DNA of 64,000 nucleotides from the NCBI RefSeq assembly GCF_002532535.1, contig NZ_NQWI01000003.1:1-64000 (forward strand), read 5' to 3'. Made by a program: the position numbers and the translations under genes. Below the pieces are notes generated by a model. It searched no databases and was not told the origin of the DNA. It was given only the letters and a program-made list of their open reading frames with translations. Shown here piece by piece: positions 27,536 through 39,300 of this stretch (within the stretch, counting starts at the first letter, position 1; every line of letters begins with the position of its first letter). Source of the stretch: Candidatus Viridilinea mediisalina. GTDB lineage: Bacteria; Chloroflexota; Chloroflexia; Chloroflexales; Chloroflexaceae.

Positions 27536-27582
27536 TAAGATGCCACCGAACCATACCATGCCCCCTACTATTCCGAAACGGC

Positions 27583-27608
27583 AAAAGCCGGGGGTAAAAA
27601 CCCCCGGC
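27583..27608 (-). terminator. Rho-independent terminator, minus strand
   Basis: An eight-base GC stem (GCCGGGGG/CCCCCGGC) with a six-base loop is followed on the minus strand by TTTT. It would end transcripts of the structured RNA and small ORF located at 27745-28160. Confidence 0.75.
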
Positions 27609-27744
27609 TCTGCACTGAATCATGGTTTGCGAAGAGTTCCACGTGCGGACGATAACATCTCGGAACCGAACGTTCGACAGTGGTAACGGCTTACAACGCA
27701 TGGCGTTGCGTACAAGCCTCCGACGTACGTACAGCACGAACTAC

Positions 27745-27858
27745 TTACTTCCGACGTGCGTTTGCGATTTCCTCGCGCTTGAAAAGGAACCATTCCAAGG
27801 CAGTGTACACTCGGTCAAAGGCCTTGACCTTGACGCTCCAAGGGTCGGGCGGGCCCAT
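27745..27858 (-). CDS. Possible 37-residue small protein
   Basis: An ORF on the minus strand reads MGPPDPWSVKVKAFDRVYTA and continues to end in FKREEIANARRK. It follows the structured RNA and precedes the terminator. It is amphipathic and basic at the end, with codon choice like coding DNA, but no clear Shine-Dalgarno is present and I recognise no family. It could instead be part of the RNA or a remnant of a longer protein. Confidence 0.3.
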   Translation of the reverse strand: MGPPDPWSVKVKAFDRVYTALEWFLFKREEIANARRK

Positions 27859-28160
27859 CAGGTTACTGTTCTTGCCTACTTATCCCGTAATGGCAGACCC
27901 TTGGCCGCTCGGCCTGCGGGGGATAGCGTGTATCCCACCGGGCTAGCTGTTGCTGTCGGGTATGGCTCAACCCTGGCGTGGGCAACGTTGTTGTGCCCCT
28001 AACACCTTGAGCTTTGCCGCGAGAGGCAGCCCCGTCGCTCGTAGAGCATCCGGTCACTCTTCAGTGACCCAGCGCTTATCTGTCAGTCTCCCGGAGTGGC
28101 TCAGAAGGCCAACCCCTTTCCTCTGACGCACGCCAGTCCCCGAATGCACACCTTTTCTTT
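27840..28160 (-). ncRNA. Large structured RNA, HEARO/omega-RNA-like, orphan
   Basis: Read on the minus strand, this AT-balanced stretch has many perfect helices. GGTCACT/AGTGACC closes a GAAG tetraloop (28052-28069). GCTCAA pairs with TTGAGC (28007-28012 with 27965-27970) around an inner GGGCA/TGCCC stem (27980-27998). GGGATA/TATCCC (27920-27936) and GGCC/GGCC (27903-27914) follow. The motifs GCAAAGCTCAAGGTGTTAGG and GGTTGAGCCATACCCGACAG recall, from memory, the HEARO motif, now seen as the guide scaffold of IscB/IsrB OMEGA systems. No IscB/IsrB ORF lies beside it. A degenerate group II intron is an alternative. The helices are seen directly; the family call is tentative. Confidence 0.45.
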
Positions 28161-28329
28161 TACAACTGAGGAGAGACGCTTGCGTTGTGGCTGCGCGTAT
28201 TCGGCTGTTCAGGTTCCCAGGATTCTCGTCGTTCCCTTGATGCTTCCTAAGTATGGTAGCATTGTTGGAGGGCAAAATCAAGAGTTTAATCGTCTCTTAA
28301 CGATACTACAGCGAAGAATACAGCAACGA

Positions 28330-28420
28330 GAAAATAGAAAATAGGTTCGCGGCATCAGGATGCGCTGGTGGCTTTCAGCGTAGCCTATCCCCTCCTTTCT
28401 CCTTTCTCCTTTCTCCTTTC
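28330..28420. repeat. GAAAATAGAAAATAGG repeat and CTCCTTT tandem
   Basis: GAAAATAGAAAATAGGTT followed by CGCGGCATCAGGATGCGCTG matches 61455-61492 at almost every base. It is followed by four CTCCTTT units just before the permease start codon, where they leave no visible Shine-Dalgarno. Confidence 0.75.
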
Positions 28421-28426
28421 CTCAAC

Positions 28427-30094
28427 ATGCTTTGGCGCTGTCTAACATGGTTTGGTTGGTTCTTCCCAGTGGCCTTTCTGGGGCTGTTTTTTGTGTTGCC
28501 GCTTTGGGCGATTGTGCGCTTGAGTTTTGCCGATGGGTTGGGCGGGGCTTGGGCGGCTTTGCAGCAGGGCTACTATTGGCGGGTGCTTGGCTTTACCATC
28601 TGGCAGGCGCTGCTTTCGACGCTCTTGACGCTGCTGGTGGGCATGCCGGGGGCGTATGTCTTTGCGCGTTACCATTTTCCGGGTAAGAGCCTGTTGCGGG
28701 CTTTAGCCACGATTCCCTTTGTATTGCCCACGATTGTGGTTGCGGTGGCGTTTGGGGCGTTGCTGGGCCCGCGTGGTTTGTTGGGGCCGTTGTTGGCTGG
28801 ATTGGGCCTGCCAACGTTCCAATTGGGCAGTGGGCTGGGGCTGGTGCTGGTGGCCCATGTCTTCTACAACTATACGATTGTGCTGCGGATGGTGGGTGGC
28901 TTTTGGCAGCACCTCGATCCGCGTATGGGCGAGGCGGCGATGATGCTGGGGGCGCGGCGCTATCAGGTGTTGCTGCGGATTACGTTGCCGCTCTTGTTGC
29001 CTGCGTTGGGCGCAGCGGCGCTGCTGATCTTTATCTTTACCTTTACGAGCTTTGGGGTGATTGTGATTCTCGGTGGGGCGCGCATGGCTACGCTGGAGGT
29101 TGAGATTTATCGTCAAACGGCGCAATTGCTGCGTTTGGATGTGGCCGCGACGCTGGCGCTCATCCAGGCGGTCTGTATGCTGTTGCTGAGTGTGGCCTAT
29201 ACGCGCGTGGCGGCGCGGGTCGCGGTGCCGCTCGAACTTCAGGCACGGAGTGTTGCGGCGCGACCAGTACGTAGCCTGGGGGCCAAGCTGCTGGTGGGGG
29301 CCAATAGTGCGCTGATCCTGCTGCTCTTGGGCTTGCCCCTCGCCGCATTGGTGTTGCGTTCGCTCCTTGCGCCCGCAGAGAGCCCTTGGCCCTTTACGTT
29401 GGCAGCCTATAGCGCCCTCAATGAGAATCGTACCGGCTCGGCTTTCTTTGTGCCGCCAACGGTGGCTCTGTTTAATTCATTACGCATTGCAGCCAGTACG
29501 ACGCTGCTCGCGCTGCTGATTGGGTTGCCGACGGCCTACCTGTTAGCCCGTCGCCCGCGCAAACAGGTGCGGCTGGCCGCGCTGCTCGATGCGCTCTTTA
29601 TGCTGCCCTTGGGTATCTCGGCGGTCACATTGGGTTTAGGCTATCTTGTGGCGCTCAACCAACTGGGCCTCACGCAGTGGCGCACGTCGCCGTGGCTTTT
29701 GCCGTTGCTGCATAGCCTCGTGGCGCTCCCCTTTGTGATCCGCTCGCTGCTACCAGTGCTACGGGCACGCTCACGTCACCAGCGTGAAGCCGCGCTTATG
29801 CTCGGCGCTACGCCGATCAGCGCCTGGCTGCGGGTCGAGTTGCCACAGATTGCCCCGGCATTGGCTACCGGGGCAGTCTTTGCTTTCACGGTTTCGCTGG
29901 GCGAATTTGGTGCCAGTCTCATGCTCGCACGGCCCGACCAACCCACCCTGCCGGTGATGATCTTCCGTTTTCTTGGTCAGCCGGGTGCGCTCAATTATGC
30001 ACAAGCGTTAGCCATGAGTACCATCTTGATGCTCACCACGGCCAGCAGTTTTTTGCTGCTTGAACGGCTGCGTCCGCCGGGCGGGGAGTTTTAG
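28427..30094 (+). CDS. ABC transporter permease, two fused permease domains
   Basis: A 555-residue inner-membrane protein with about 12 TM helices in two homologous BPD-type permease halves (1-270 and 280-555). Each half contains an EAA-like loop (GEAAMMLGARRYQVLLRITLPLLLPAL and REAALMLGATPISAWLRVELPQIAPAL). The layout is that of ThiP/FbpB (SfuB) permeases for thiamine or ferric iron; IPFVLPTIVVAVAF fits ThiP well. Neither the binding protein nor the ATPase is adjacent, so the substrate is not assigned. The ATG at 28427 is the first Met of the hydrophobic N-terminus. Confidence 0.9.
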   Translation: MLWRCLTWFGWFFPVAFLGLFFVLPLWAIVRLSFADGLGGAWAALQQGYYWRVLGFTIWQALLSTLLTLLVGMPGAYVFARYHFPGKSLLRALATIPFVLPTIVVAVAFGALLGPRGLLGPLLAGLGLPTFQLGSGLGLVLVAHVFYNYTIVLRMVGGFWQHLDPRMGEAAMMLGARRYQVLLRITLPLLLPALGAAALLIFIFTFTSFGVIVILGGARMATLEVEIYRQTAQLLRLDVAATLALIQAVCMLLLSVAYTRVAARVAVPLELQARSVAARPVRSLGAKLLVGANSALILLLLGLPLAALVLRSLLAPAESPWPFTLAAYSALNENRTGSAFFVPPTVALFNSLRIAASTTLLALLIGLPTAYLLARRPRKQVRLAALLDALFMLPLGISAVTLGLGYLVALNQLGLTQWRTSPWLLPLLHSLVALPFVIRSLLPVLRARSRHQREAALMLGATPISAWLRVELPQIAPALATGAVFAFTVSLGEFGASLMLARPDQPTLPVMIFRFLGQPGALNYAQALAMSTILMLTTASSFLLLERLRPPGGEF

Positions 30095-30106
30095 AGCGAT
30101 GCCGAG

Positions 30107-30330
30107 CATTTTACCACAGAGGCACCGAGGACACAGAGAAATTTGAAGAGATGCCGAGCATTTCACCACAGAGGCACCGAGGACACAGAGAAATTTGAAG
30201 AGATGCCGAGCATTTCACCACAGAGGCACCGAGGACACAGAGAAATTTGTAGTAAAGCAACCACCTGTCGGATTATCTCCAATTACAACCCCTCTGTGCC
30301 CTCGGTGCCTCTGTGGTGTAATCCTCTGGA
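30107..30330. repeat. CACAGAGG repeat, three 52-bp direct copies plus inverted copy
   Basis: A unit containing GATGCCGAGCATTTCACCAC and AGAGGCACCGAGGACACAGA is repeated three times in direct order, followed by one inverted arm (CCCTCGGTGCCTCTGTGGTG). The convergent permease and synthase genes end on either side, so it may form a bidirectional terminator. Confidence 0.9.
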
Positions 30331-30353
30331 TCCTCTCCTCTCTCCTCATGCAC

Positions 30354-33300
30354 CTACAATTTCGCTCGGCCCGGGAGCCTCGCGGTGCGGTAGCCGCTGA
30401 GATCGAGGTAGACGTTGCCCTGGTCGTCGAGGACGCGGGCGTCGAAGCCGTTGCCGCTCGCGTGGTGGCTTACCACCGCGTAGATGCGGGTGTCGGCTGG
30501 GGCTGCCCTCAGGTTGCGGTAGACGATGAGGCTGTCGAAGGCTGAGGGGAGTGCCATCTGTTCGCTCTGGTAGATCTCCCAGACGCCAGCCGTCTGGAAG
30601 CAGAGTTCGAGTAGGCGTGGGTTCACTAACTGCTCTACGTCGGCGGGTACGCTGTCGGCGGGGAGGTCGTTGGCCATGAGGCCGATGGCCGACTCGTCGT
30701 TGAGTGTGACCTGGGCGAGCACCTGGTAGGCTGGGCCGTGGAAGTAGACCTGGTAGATGGCGTCGCGCGCGATGACCTGGGCGTTGCCGTTGAGTGACGG
30801 CACTTCACCCTGGGGCTGGGCTGGCGCACGACGGCTGAGCCGCACCTCAGCGCGGAAGTGGACGGTCTCGATGGCGGGTGGCGGGGTCTGCCCGGCGGCT
30901 ACGGAGGGCTGGAAGGTGGAACGCAGTGCCGTGTGAGCAATGAGGTCGCCGTTGTCAGCCGGGTGGATGAAGGCGCTGAGCGTTAGGGGGCGCGGCTGGT
31001 TGCGGTGGAACTTGACGGGGCTGTCGAGCTCTTCACGTTCGATGCGGGCCACGCTGAAGCCGGGGACGAGGAGGCTGGCCAGTTCGGCGAAGCCTTCGGT
31101 GCCCATGACGCCGGGGAGTACCGGCGTGCCTTCGATCTGGTGGTCGTAGAGGAAGGGCTGCTGCGCCGGATCGAGCGTCGTCTCGGCAACAATGCCCTCG
31201 TAGAGGTCGGCGCTGCGCAGGCTGCCCACCATCAGCAGGGGGCGCTCGCGGGCGGCGAGGTTGGCGGCAAGCTTGGCGGGGTCAAGGCCGCCATGCGGGT
31301 CGAAGGGGGCGACGAGGACGCCGAGGCCCAGGCCAACCACGATCTCGTCGCGGGTGGCGCCAGCGGTGAGTTCGCGGCGAATCGTGGGAATGCCCACTTC
31401 CGGTGGGAGCATGTCGATCCCGGCCATTGCCATGATGCGCGGGATGGAGCCACGGGTGGCCATGCCGATCCCGCCCCAGGCGGTCCAGTCAATGGTGATC
31501 GCCCGCGTCTCGGGACGCCAGCGGCGCATGCTGCTGCTCAGTTTGCAGAGCAGATCGTTGGCCGCGCTGTAGTCGCTCTGGCCGCTATTGCCGAAGCGCC
31601 CGGCCACGGAGCTAAAGGCAACGGTGGCACCAATGGGTAGCCCCTTGGCGGCACGCAGGAGGCTGAAGAAGCCGTCGGCTTTGATGTCGAAGACGCGGTT
31701 GAACTCGTCGGGCGACTTCTCGTTGAGGACCCGGCTGATCTCGATGCCACCGGCGTGCAGCAGTACGTCGAGTCGCCCGTGGCGCTCGCGCAGATCGTCT
31801 ACCACCGCCGCAAGCGCCGCGCCGTCGCGCAGGTCAAGGCTGATGTAGTGTGCAGTGCCGCCCGCCTGCTCCACCGCTTCGATAGCGCGCAGGGCAGCTT
31901 CGCTCCGTTCGACGCCCATCATGGCCCGTTCGATCTGCACGGGCGTGGGCCGTTCGCCCTTGGCCTGCGCCTCGGCAATCAGGGCCGCCTTGAGCACGTC
32001 GCGCCCCTGGCGCAAGCGGGCGATCTGGGGATCATCTGCGGCGGGCGCGGGCGTCAGATCGAGCAGGTAGAAGTGGCCCCCTTGCCCGGCCTGAGCCAAA
32101 TCGCCAATGATCGCGCTGGTGATGCCACCGGCTGCGCCGGTCACCAAGTAGACCGTCTCACCATTGAGTTGCATCCCCGGCTGACCATCAGCAGCGGGGC
32201 GCTCGCTAAAGCCAACGCTGAAGCGCAGGCCGTCGTGGTAGCCCACTTCAACCACACCAGGATCGCTGAGCGTCTCGGCAATGAGCAGCTCGGCGGGCTC
32301 GGCGCTCTTGCGCCCCGCCTCAAAGTCCACCGCCTTGACGAGGGCAGCGGGGCGTTCGCGCTTGTAGGCTTTGGCAAAGCCGGTGACCGCCCCGCCCAGC
32401 GGCGCGAGCGCACCATCCTCGCTGTAGCCGTGCAGCCCGCCCATGCGCGTCGCCACAACAAGGAAGGGCGCGGCATCTTCGGCCTGGCCCGCCAGCATGG
32501 TGTGGGTGGCGAGGAAGAGGTTCTTGACCCGCACGCGGTTCAGTTCGCGCCACTGCGCCAGATCCAACTCCTCAAGCTCCGGCTCGGCATCGAGTGCCGC
32601 CAGCCAATAGATGCCGGTAAGCGGCCCATTGGCCTGCTGCTGCTCAAGCAGCGCCACCAGCGCCGCATCGTCGGGCGGCGTCTCAATGCTGATGACGTCA
32701 ACCCCACGCTTCTCCAGACGGGCCACCAGAGCCTTGCCAACGCCACCCTGATCCAGCAGCACCAAGACCCGTCCGCTCTCAAGGTTCACGCCGGTCGCTT
32801 TGCAGAGATCGAGGGCGGGCCGCAGCACCGGCACGACAACGCGGCGGGGGGCGGAGGAGGAGGATGCGAGAGGCGAAGCGGCGAGAGGCGGGGAGGCGAG
32901 AGGCGAAGCGGCGAGAGGCGAGGATGCGGGAGGCGAGGATGCGGGAGGCGAGGATGCGGGAGGCGTCCTCGCGTCCTCGCCTCCTCGCGTCTCCAACTCC
33001 TCGCCTCCCAAATCCGGGCGGTGGGTGTGGACGAAGCCGATCACGGAACGAAGCGTTGGGTAGTCGCGGAGCTTGAGGTCGTTAATGCGCGGGATGGCAA
33101 AGGACTCACGCACGGCGGCGAAAGTCTCAGCCTGTTTGACCGTGTCTACGCCCAGGTCGGCTTCGAGGTCAAGGTCGAGATCGAGCATCTCTAGGGGGTA
33201 GCCGGTCTTCTCGGCGACGAGATCGAGGACTTTGGTTTCGACGGGGTCGGTGGTGGGAGGCGAAGCGGCGAGAGGCGAAGCGGCGAGAGGCGAAGCGGCG

Positions 33301-36300
33301 AGAGGCGAAGCGGCGAGAGGCGAAGCGGCGAGAGGCGAGGATGCGGGAGGCGTCCTCGCGTCCTCGCGTCCTCGCGTCTCCAACTCCTCGCCTCCCCGCG
33401 TCTCCAACGCTCCGCCTCTCAAATCCGGGCGGTGGGTGTGGACAAAGCCGATTACCGAGCGCAATGTCGGGTAGTCGCGGAGCTTGAGATCGTCAATGCG
33501 CGGGATGGCAAAGGACTCACGCACGGCGGCGAAGGTCTCGGCCTGTTTGACCGTGTCTACCCCTAGGTCGGCTTCGAGGTCAAGGTCGAGATCCAGCATC
33601 TCTAGGGGGTAGCCGGTCTTCTCGGCGACCAGGTTGAGGACTTTGGTTTCGACGGGATCGGTGACAAGTGACGAGTGATGAGTGATGAGTGGGGCGGTGT
33701 CAGTGACGAGTGACGAGTGATGAGTGATGAGTGGGGCGGTGTCCGTGGTCGGTGGTGGGTTGTCCGTGATCAGTGGGGCGGCGGCGAGGTCGGGGCGCTG
33801 GTCGCGCACGAAGCTGATCACGGCGCGCATGGTGGGGTAGTCGCGCAGGCGCAGGTCGTCAATGCGCGGGATGGCGAAGGCTTCACGCACGGCAGCGAAG
33901 GTCTCAGCCTGTTTGACCGTGTCTACGCCCAAGTCGGCTTCGAGATCAAGGTCGAGGTCGAGCATCTCCAGGGGGTAGCCGGTCTTCTCGGCGACCAGGT
34001 TGAGGACTTTGGTTTCGACGGGATCAGTGACGAGTGACGAGTGATGAGTGATGAGTGGGGCGGTGTCAGTGACGAGTGGCGAGTGATGAGTGATGAGTGG
34101 GGCGGTGTCCGTGGTCGGTGGTGGGTTGTCCGTGATCAGTGGGGCAGCGGCGAGGTCGGGGCGCTGGTCGCGCACGAAGCCGATGACGGCGCGCATGGTG
34201 GGGTAGTCGCGCAGGCGCAGGTCGTCAATGCGCGGGATGGCGAAGGCTTCACGCACGGCGGCGAAGGTCTCGGCCTGTTTGACCGTGTCTACGCCCAGGT
34301 CGGCTTCGAGATCAAGGTCGAGGTCGAGCATCTCCAGGGGGTAGCCGGTCTTCTCGGCAACCAGGTTGAGGACTTTGGTTTCGACGGGATCGGTGACGAG
34401 TGACGAGTGATGAGTGACGAGTGGGGCGGCTTCATTGACGGGTGCCACGGGCGCGGGGGCGGGCGCGGGCACCGGCGCGGGGGCCACGGGGGCCGGCGCG
34501 GAGGGCACGGGCACCGGCGCGTGAGCCACGGGGGCCGGGGCGGGCGCGGGGGCGGGGCTGATTCTGCCGTTGCCACTGCTGCCGTTGTTGCTGTAGGCGG
34601 GCGGCGGGGGCGCGGGGCTGTAGCTCGGTGCGGACGGGAGGGGCGCGTGGCTCACTGCGAGGTCGGGGGCGTAGGCGGCGCGCTGGCTGGGGCTGGTGCC
34701 GGGCTGCCAACTGCTCGGCGCGGGCATGCGCTGCGGTGCGCCTTGGGCCTGGACGCGCAAGACCCGCTGCACCACTTCGGTCGCGGCGCGGTCGTAGCCC
34801 GCCACTTGGGCCAGCCAGTAGTCGTAACGCTGGCGGCTATCAATGCGCTCGGCGGCCCCAGGGATGCGGCGCAGTAGCGTCAGGGCGAGCTGCGAGCCGA
34901 AGCCTGCCGCAAAGTGGATGGCGTAACGCACGGGGTAGCGTCCACCACGACTCAGGTTGAGGCTGCCAAGATCGGGGTCAACCTCGCGGTAGTTGGGCAC
35001 CGGCGGAACAATACCATGCTCCAGAATCTTGACCGCGATTACGTCTTCGATGCCGACGCCCATCGGGTGGCCAGTGAGCCCCTTGGTGTTGGCGACGACG
35101 ATCTCGTTGGCGGCGGGCCCAAAGACGTTGCGTAGCGCCGCCACTTCCGCCGAGGCGCTGCCGCCCCGGGCGGGCGTGAAGGTCTCGTGGCTGACAAAGA
35201 CGGTCTGTGCAGCCATGGTACGCCGGTCTACACCGAAGCGCCGCTCGGCAGCCCCAACGAGACTCTCAACCACTTGGCTGATGTGCTGCACATCGAGGCG
35301 CGTGCCGTGGAAGGCGCTGTTGCTCGTCTCGCTGGCGAGCAGTTCGGCAATGGCGCGCATGCCGCGTTCGCGCACGGCGTCTTCGCTCTCGATCAGCAGG
35401 GCGCACGCCCCCATGCCCAGGATCGTCCCGTGACGGCGGCGGTCGAAGGGCAGGGCAGCCTCTTCCACCTTGTCGTCGGTGGCGGCGGCACCCGTCGCCA
35501 GGAAGCCCGCGCCGATCCACTCCATAAGCTGGTCGTTGGTGGCGTTGTCGCCGCCGATCACCAAGACGCGGCGGCAGCGCCCGCTGCGGATCCAGTCTTC
35601 GGCCAGGGCGATGCCTTGGGCGGTGGAGGCGCAGGCGGCATTGACGTGGGTATTGGGGCCGCGTGCGCCGATATACTCAGCCATCTGGCTGTGGCCCATC
35701 GCCAGAATGCGGAAGATGAAGCGGCGATCAAACTCATAGGGTTGCTCCGCAAGCTCATCACGCAGCGCCACAATGCGCCGACTGAGCGCCACAAGGGTCT
35801 GCTCGTCGCGCACCTCGGCGCGTAGCGCCTCAAGCTCCTCCAGCAACGCTTGGCGCGCCTCATGCTCGTAGTAACGCTGAAACTCATCGGCGATGCGATC
35901 CAGCCCAGGGAAGGCGGAGGTGAAAATGACCCCCGTCTCGTCGCGCAGCGCTTCGGGCAGCAACCAGCGATCAGGCAGAAACGTCCCGCGACTGGTCTTC
36001 TTGTAGGTCTGCACGAGCGGAATGCCCGCTTCGCGCAGCGCATCGAGGCCAGCGGCGATAGCAAGCTGACTGGTGGAATCGAGCGCTTCCACCAGGCGGG
36101 CGGGCACGCCATACTCGGCGGTAAGGTCGAAACTGCCGGGCCGTCCGGCCAGCTTAATCACCTCGGCGCTATCTTCAATCGTCTGGAAACTACCACCGCC
36201 ATTATCGTCCTTCACCACCCGCGTAACGTGCTTGGCGAGCATCTTGCGCCGGAAGCGTTCCGGAATCAGGTCAATCAACTGGTCGCCACGCAGGATACGG

Positions 36301-39300
36301 GCAACATTATCTTCAGCCATGACCGGCTTCTCGGCCCCGGGCAAGCCCAGGCCTGTGCCGGAGATAACCACGGAGCCACTGGGCGGACGGTTGCGGTCGT
36401 AGACCTGCTGCGCTCCGTGCTGGGGCGCATTGCCCCCCTGGAACGCTTGGACCAACAGGTTGCTCAAAGCGGTAAGGTCGGGGTTGGAACTATGCCCATT
36501 ACTTGGTTCATTGATCACGCGAGTATCCTCCACCGGACTGGTCTGGACTTGCTTGGCATCCACTGCCGAAGGGTAGGCGCTTGGCGTGGCCAGACTGGCC
36601 ACTGGTGCCTGCACGACGGGCGCGGGGCTCGCTTCGGGGACACAGCCCGCCGCATAGAGGCCGCAGAGCGCCTGGTTGAAACTGGCCAGTTCGCCAGTCT
36701 TGGGGTGGTTACTAAAGAGCGACAGCAGATCGGGATTGCGTCCGAGGACATCATCCACAAAGCTCTTGAGCGCCTTCTTGGGGCCACACTCAACGAAGAT
36801 GCGGCAACCCTCGCGGTAGAGCGTCTCAAGCCCCTTGACCCACTGCACCGGCGAGGCGATCTGGCGTTCAAGGATGTCCTTGATCTGCTCAACGTCGGTC
36901 GGGTAGAGCTCGCCGGTCACATTGGCCACCAGCGGGATGCGCGGCGACGAGATCTGTAGGCGATCCAAAAGGGTGCGGAGCGGCTTGGAGGCCGGGGCGA
37001 CAATCTTGGTGTGGAAGGCGTGGCTGACCGGGATACGCTGGGCTTGGAATCCCTTGGCCACAAAAGCCTCAAGCGCCTGCTCAACCGCTTGGCTCGCGCC
37101 ACCGATGACCGCCTGGCTGTAGCTGTTGAGGTTGGCGGCGACAACATAGCCATCAACCGCATTGATCGTCTGCTCAACCAAATCGAGGGGGGCCATCACC
37201 GCCGCCATCCAGCCGTTATCATCAACGCTCACCTTGGTCATCTCGGCCCCACGGGCCGCAGCGGCCTCCAGCGCCTCGGCGAAGGGCATCACACCAGCGG
37301 CCACAAGTGCGCCATACTCACCGAGCGAATGGCCCATCACCATGTCGGGCTGGATGCCATACTCAGCGAGCAGCGTAAGAATAGCAATATCGAGCGTGAG
37401 CATGGCGGGCTGCGTGATCGCGGTCTGCATCAGGGCGCGTTCAGCCTGCTTAAGTACCGCCGGATCATCGCTCTCCACAAAGAGATAGGAGGTAAGCGGA
37501 CGGCCCAGAATAGGCGTCATGATCGCATCGGCCTCTTGGAAGACCCGAGCGACCGCCGGGGATGCCTGGGCCAACTCGCGGCCCATATTGAGATACTGGC
37601 TCCCTTGGCCGGGGAAGAGGAAGGCAATCTTGCCATTGGGCTGGCCGCTACCTCGGAAGACACCTTGGGCGGCCAAAGGCTTCCATGCGGCGGGAAGGTT
37701 CAGATTAGCCGCCTTCATCGCCTTAGCCAACTTCTCGGCAAGATCATTGCCATTGGCGAAATCCACAACCAAGCGCTCGGCCTGGCGCAACTCGGCGGGA
37801 TCGGGCGACGCGACGGGCGGCGTATAGCCACCACGCACACGGGCGAGGGTCGCTGCGAGCTTTTCAGCCAACGCAGCGGGCGTCGCCGCGCCAAGAGCCA
37901 GGATACCGCGCAGGGGCGGCTTCTGGGCCACCTGGGGCGGGGCGGTATAGTGGCCACCACTGGAACTAGCGCCACTAGTTGGCACATCCGCCCCAGCATA
38001 GCGTTGCGGTTCAGTCCGCAGCATGCCCGGCACATACTCTTCCAACACCAGATGGAAATTGGTACCCCCAAAGCCATAGGCACTCACCGCAGCCCGGCGC
38101 GGGAACGCCGCAGGCCGTTCCCACTCACGCGCCTCGTGCAGCAGATAGAAGGGCGTCTGACTAAAGTCCACATTGGGATTGGAGGGATCAGCATTGAGCG
38201 TCGGCGGCAACACCCTCTCATGCAGCGCAAAGATCGTCTTGAGCAACCCAGCCGCCCCGGCCCCAGCCTTAAGGTGACCAATATTACTCTTGGCCGAACC
38301 GAGGCCAATGCGCCCACGCTCGGCCCCACCAAAGACCTTCGTAAGACTCTCGATCTCCACCACATCACCGACGCGGGTACTGGTACCGTGAGCCTCGACG
38401 AGGGTGGCCGTGGCGGGATCAAGACCAGCATGTTGCCAGGCGCGTTCAATTGCATAGACCTGGCCCAGCGGATTGGGCGCAGTGATGCCCTTGCCCTTAC
38501 CATCGGAGGAGGCACCGACACCACGAATCACAGCATAGATCTTATCGCCATCGCGTTCAGCATCTTCCAAACGCTTAAGCAAAAAGGCAGCGGCACCCTC
38601 ACCCATCACAAAGCCATCGGCCCCAGCGCCAAAGGGTCGCGTGCCGGTAGCCGAGAGAGCCCCAATTTTGCAGAACTTCACGAAGGTAGAGATACCCATA
38701 TTGCGATCGACGCCGCCAGTGAGTACCGCATCAACGTGGCCCTCACAGAGCATCTCAACCGCCGCAGCAACCGCAGCGAAGGTAGAGGCACAAGCGGCAT
38801 CGGCAATAAAATTGGGGCCGCGCAGGTTCAAAACATTCGCCACACGCCCAGCCACAATATTGGGCAACTCACCGGGCATCGAGTCCTCACTGACCCCCGG
38901 CAGATCGCGGTTCATCGCCGCGTGGAACTCAGCCAACATCGCCGCTTGCGCTGCGGGCGGCAGCGCCTGAAAGGCGGGCGTCGAGCGCAAATAGTGGGCA
39001 AATTCAGGAAAAATCACGCGCTGATTGGTGAGATAATGCAACTCACCACCCATCGCCGTCCCCAGAATCACCCCAGTATTCTCAGTATTCAGAGCGCGAT
39101 CAGGAAAACCATAATCAGCCAAGGCCTCAGCAGCAATCGTCACCGCCCACTGCTGCCCCTGATCCATCGCCGCCGCCACCTTAGGCGGAATACGAAAACG
39201 CTGCCAATCGAACGAAAAATCGCGCACCCAACCACCGATCTTAGAATAGGTCTTATCGGGCGCAGCGGGATCGGGGTCAAAATAGGCCTCAACGCTCCAG

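Noticed and set aside
27583-28160. RNase P RNA, tmRNA or SRP RNA
   Set aside because: The conserved GAGGAAAGTCC and ACAGAA elements of RNase P RNA and the tRNA-like ends of tmRNA are absent.
27583-28160. Group II intron
   Set aside because: A reverse transcriptase ORF is missing and I cannot find a domain V with the AGC/CGC triad and GNRA loop; kept only as an alternative.
30143-30400. Small plus-strand ORF in CACAGAGG repeats
   Set aside because: The sequence is three direct repeat copies; the protein would be a repeat translation.
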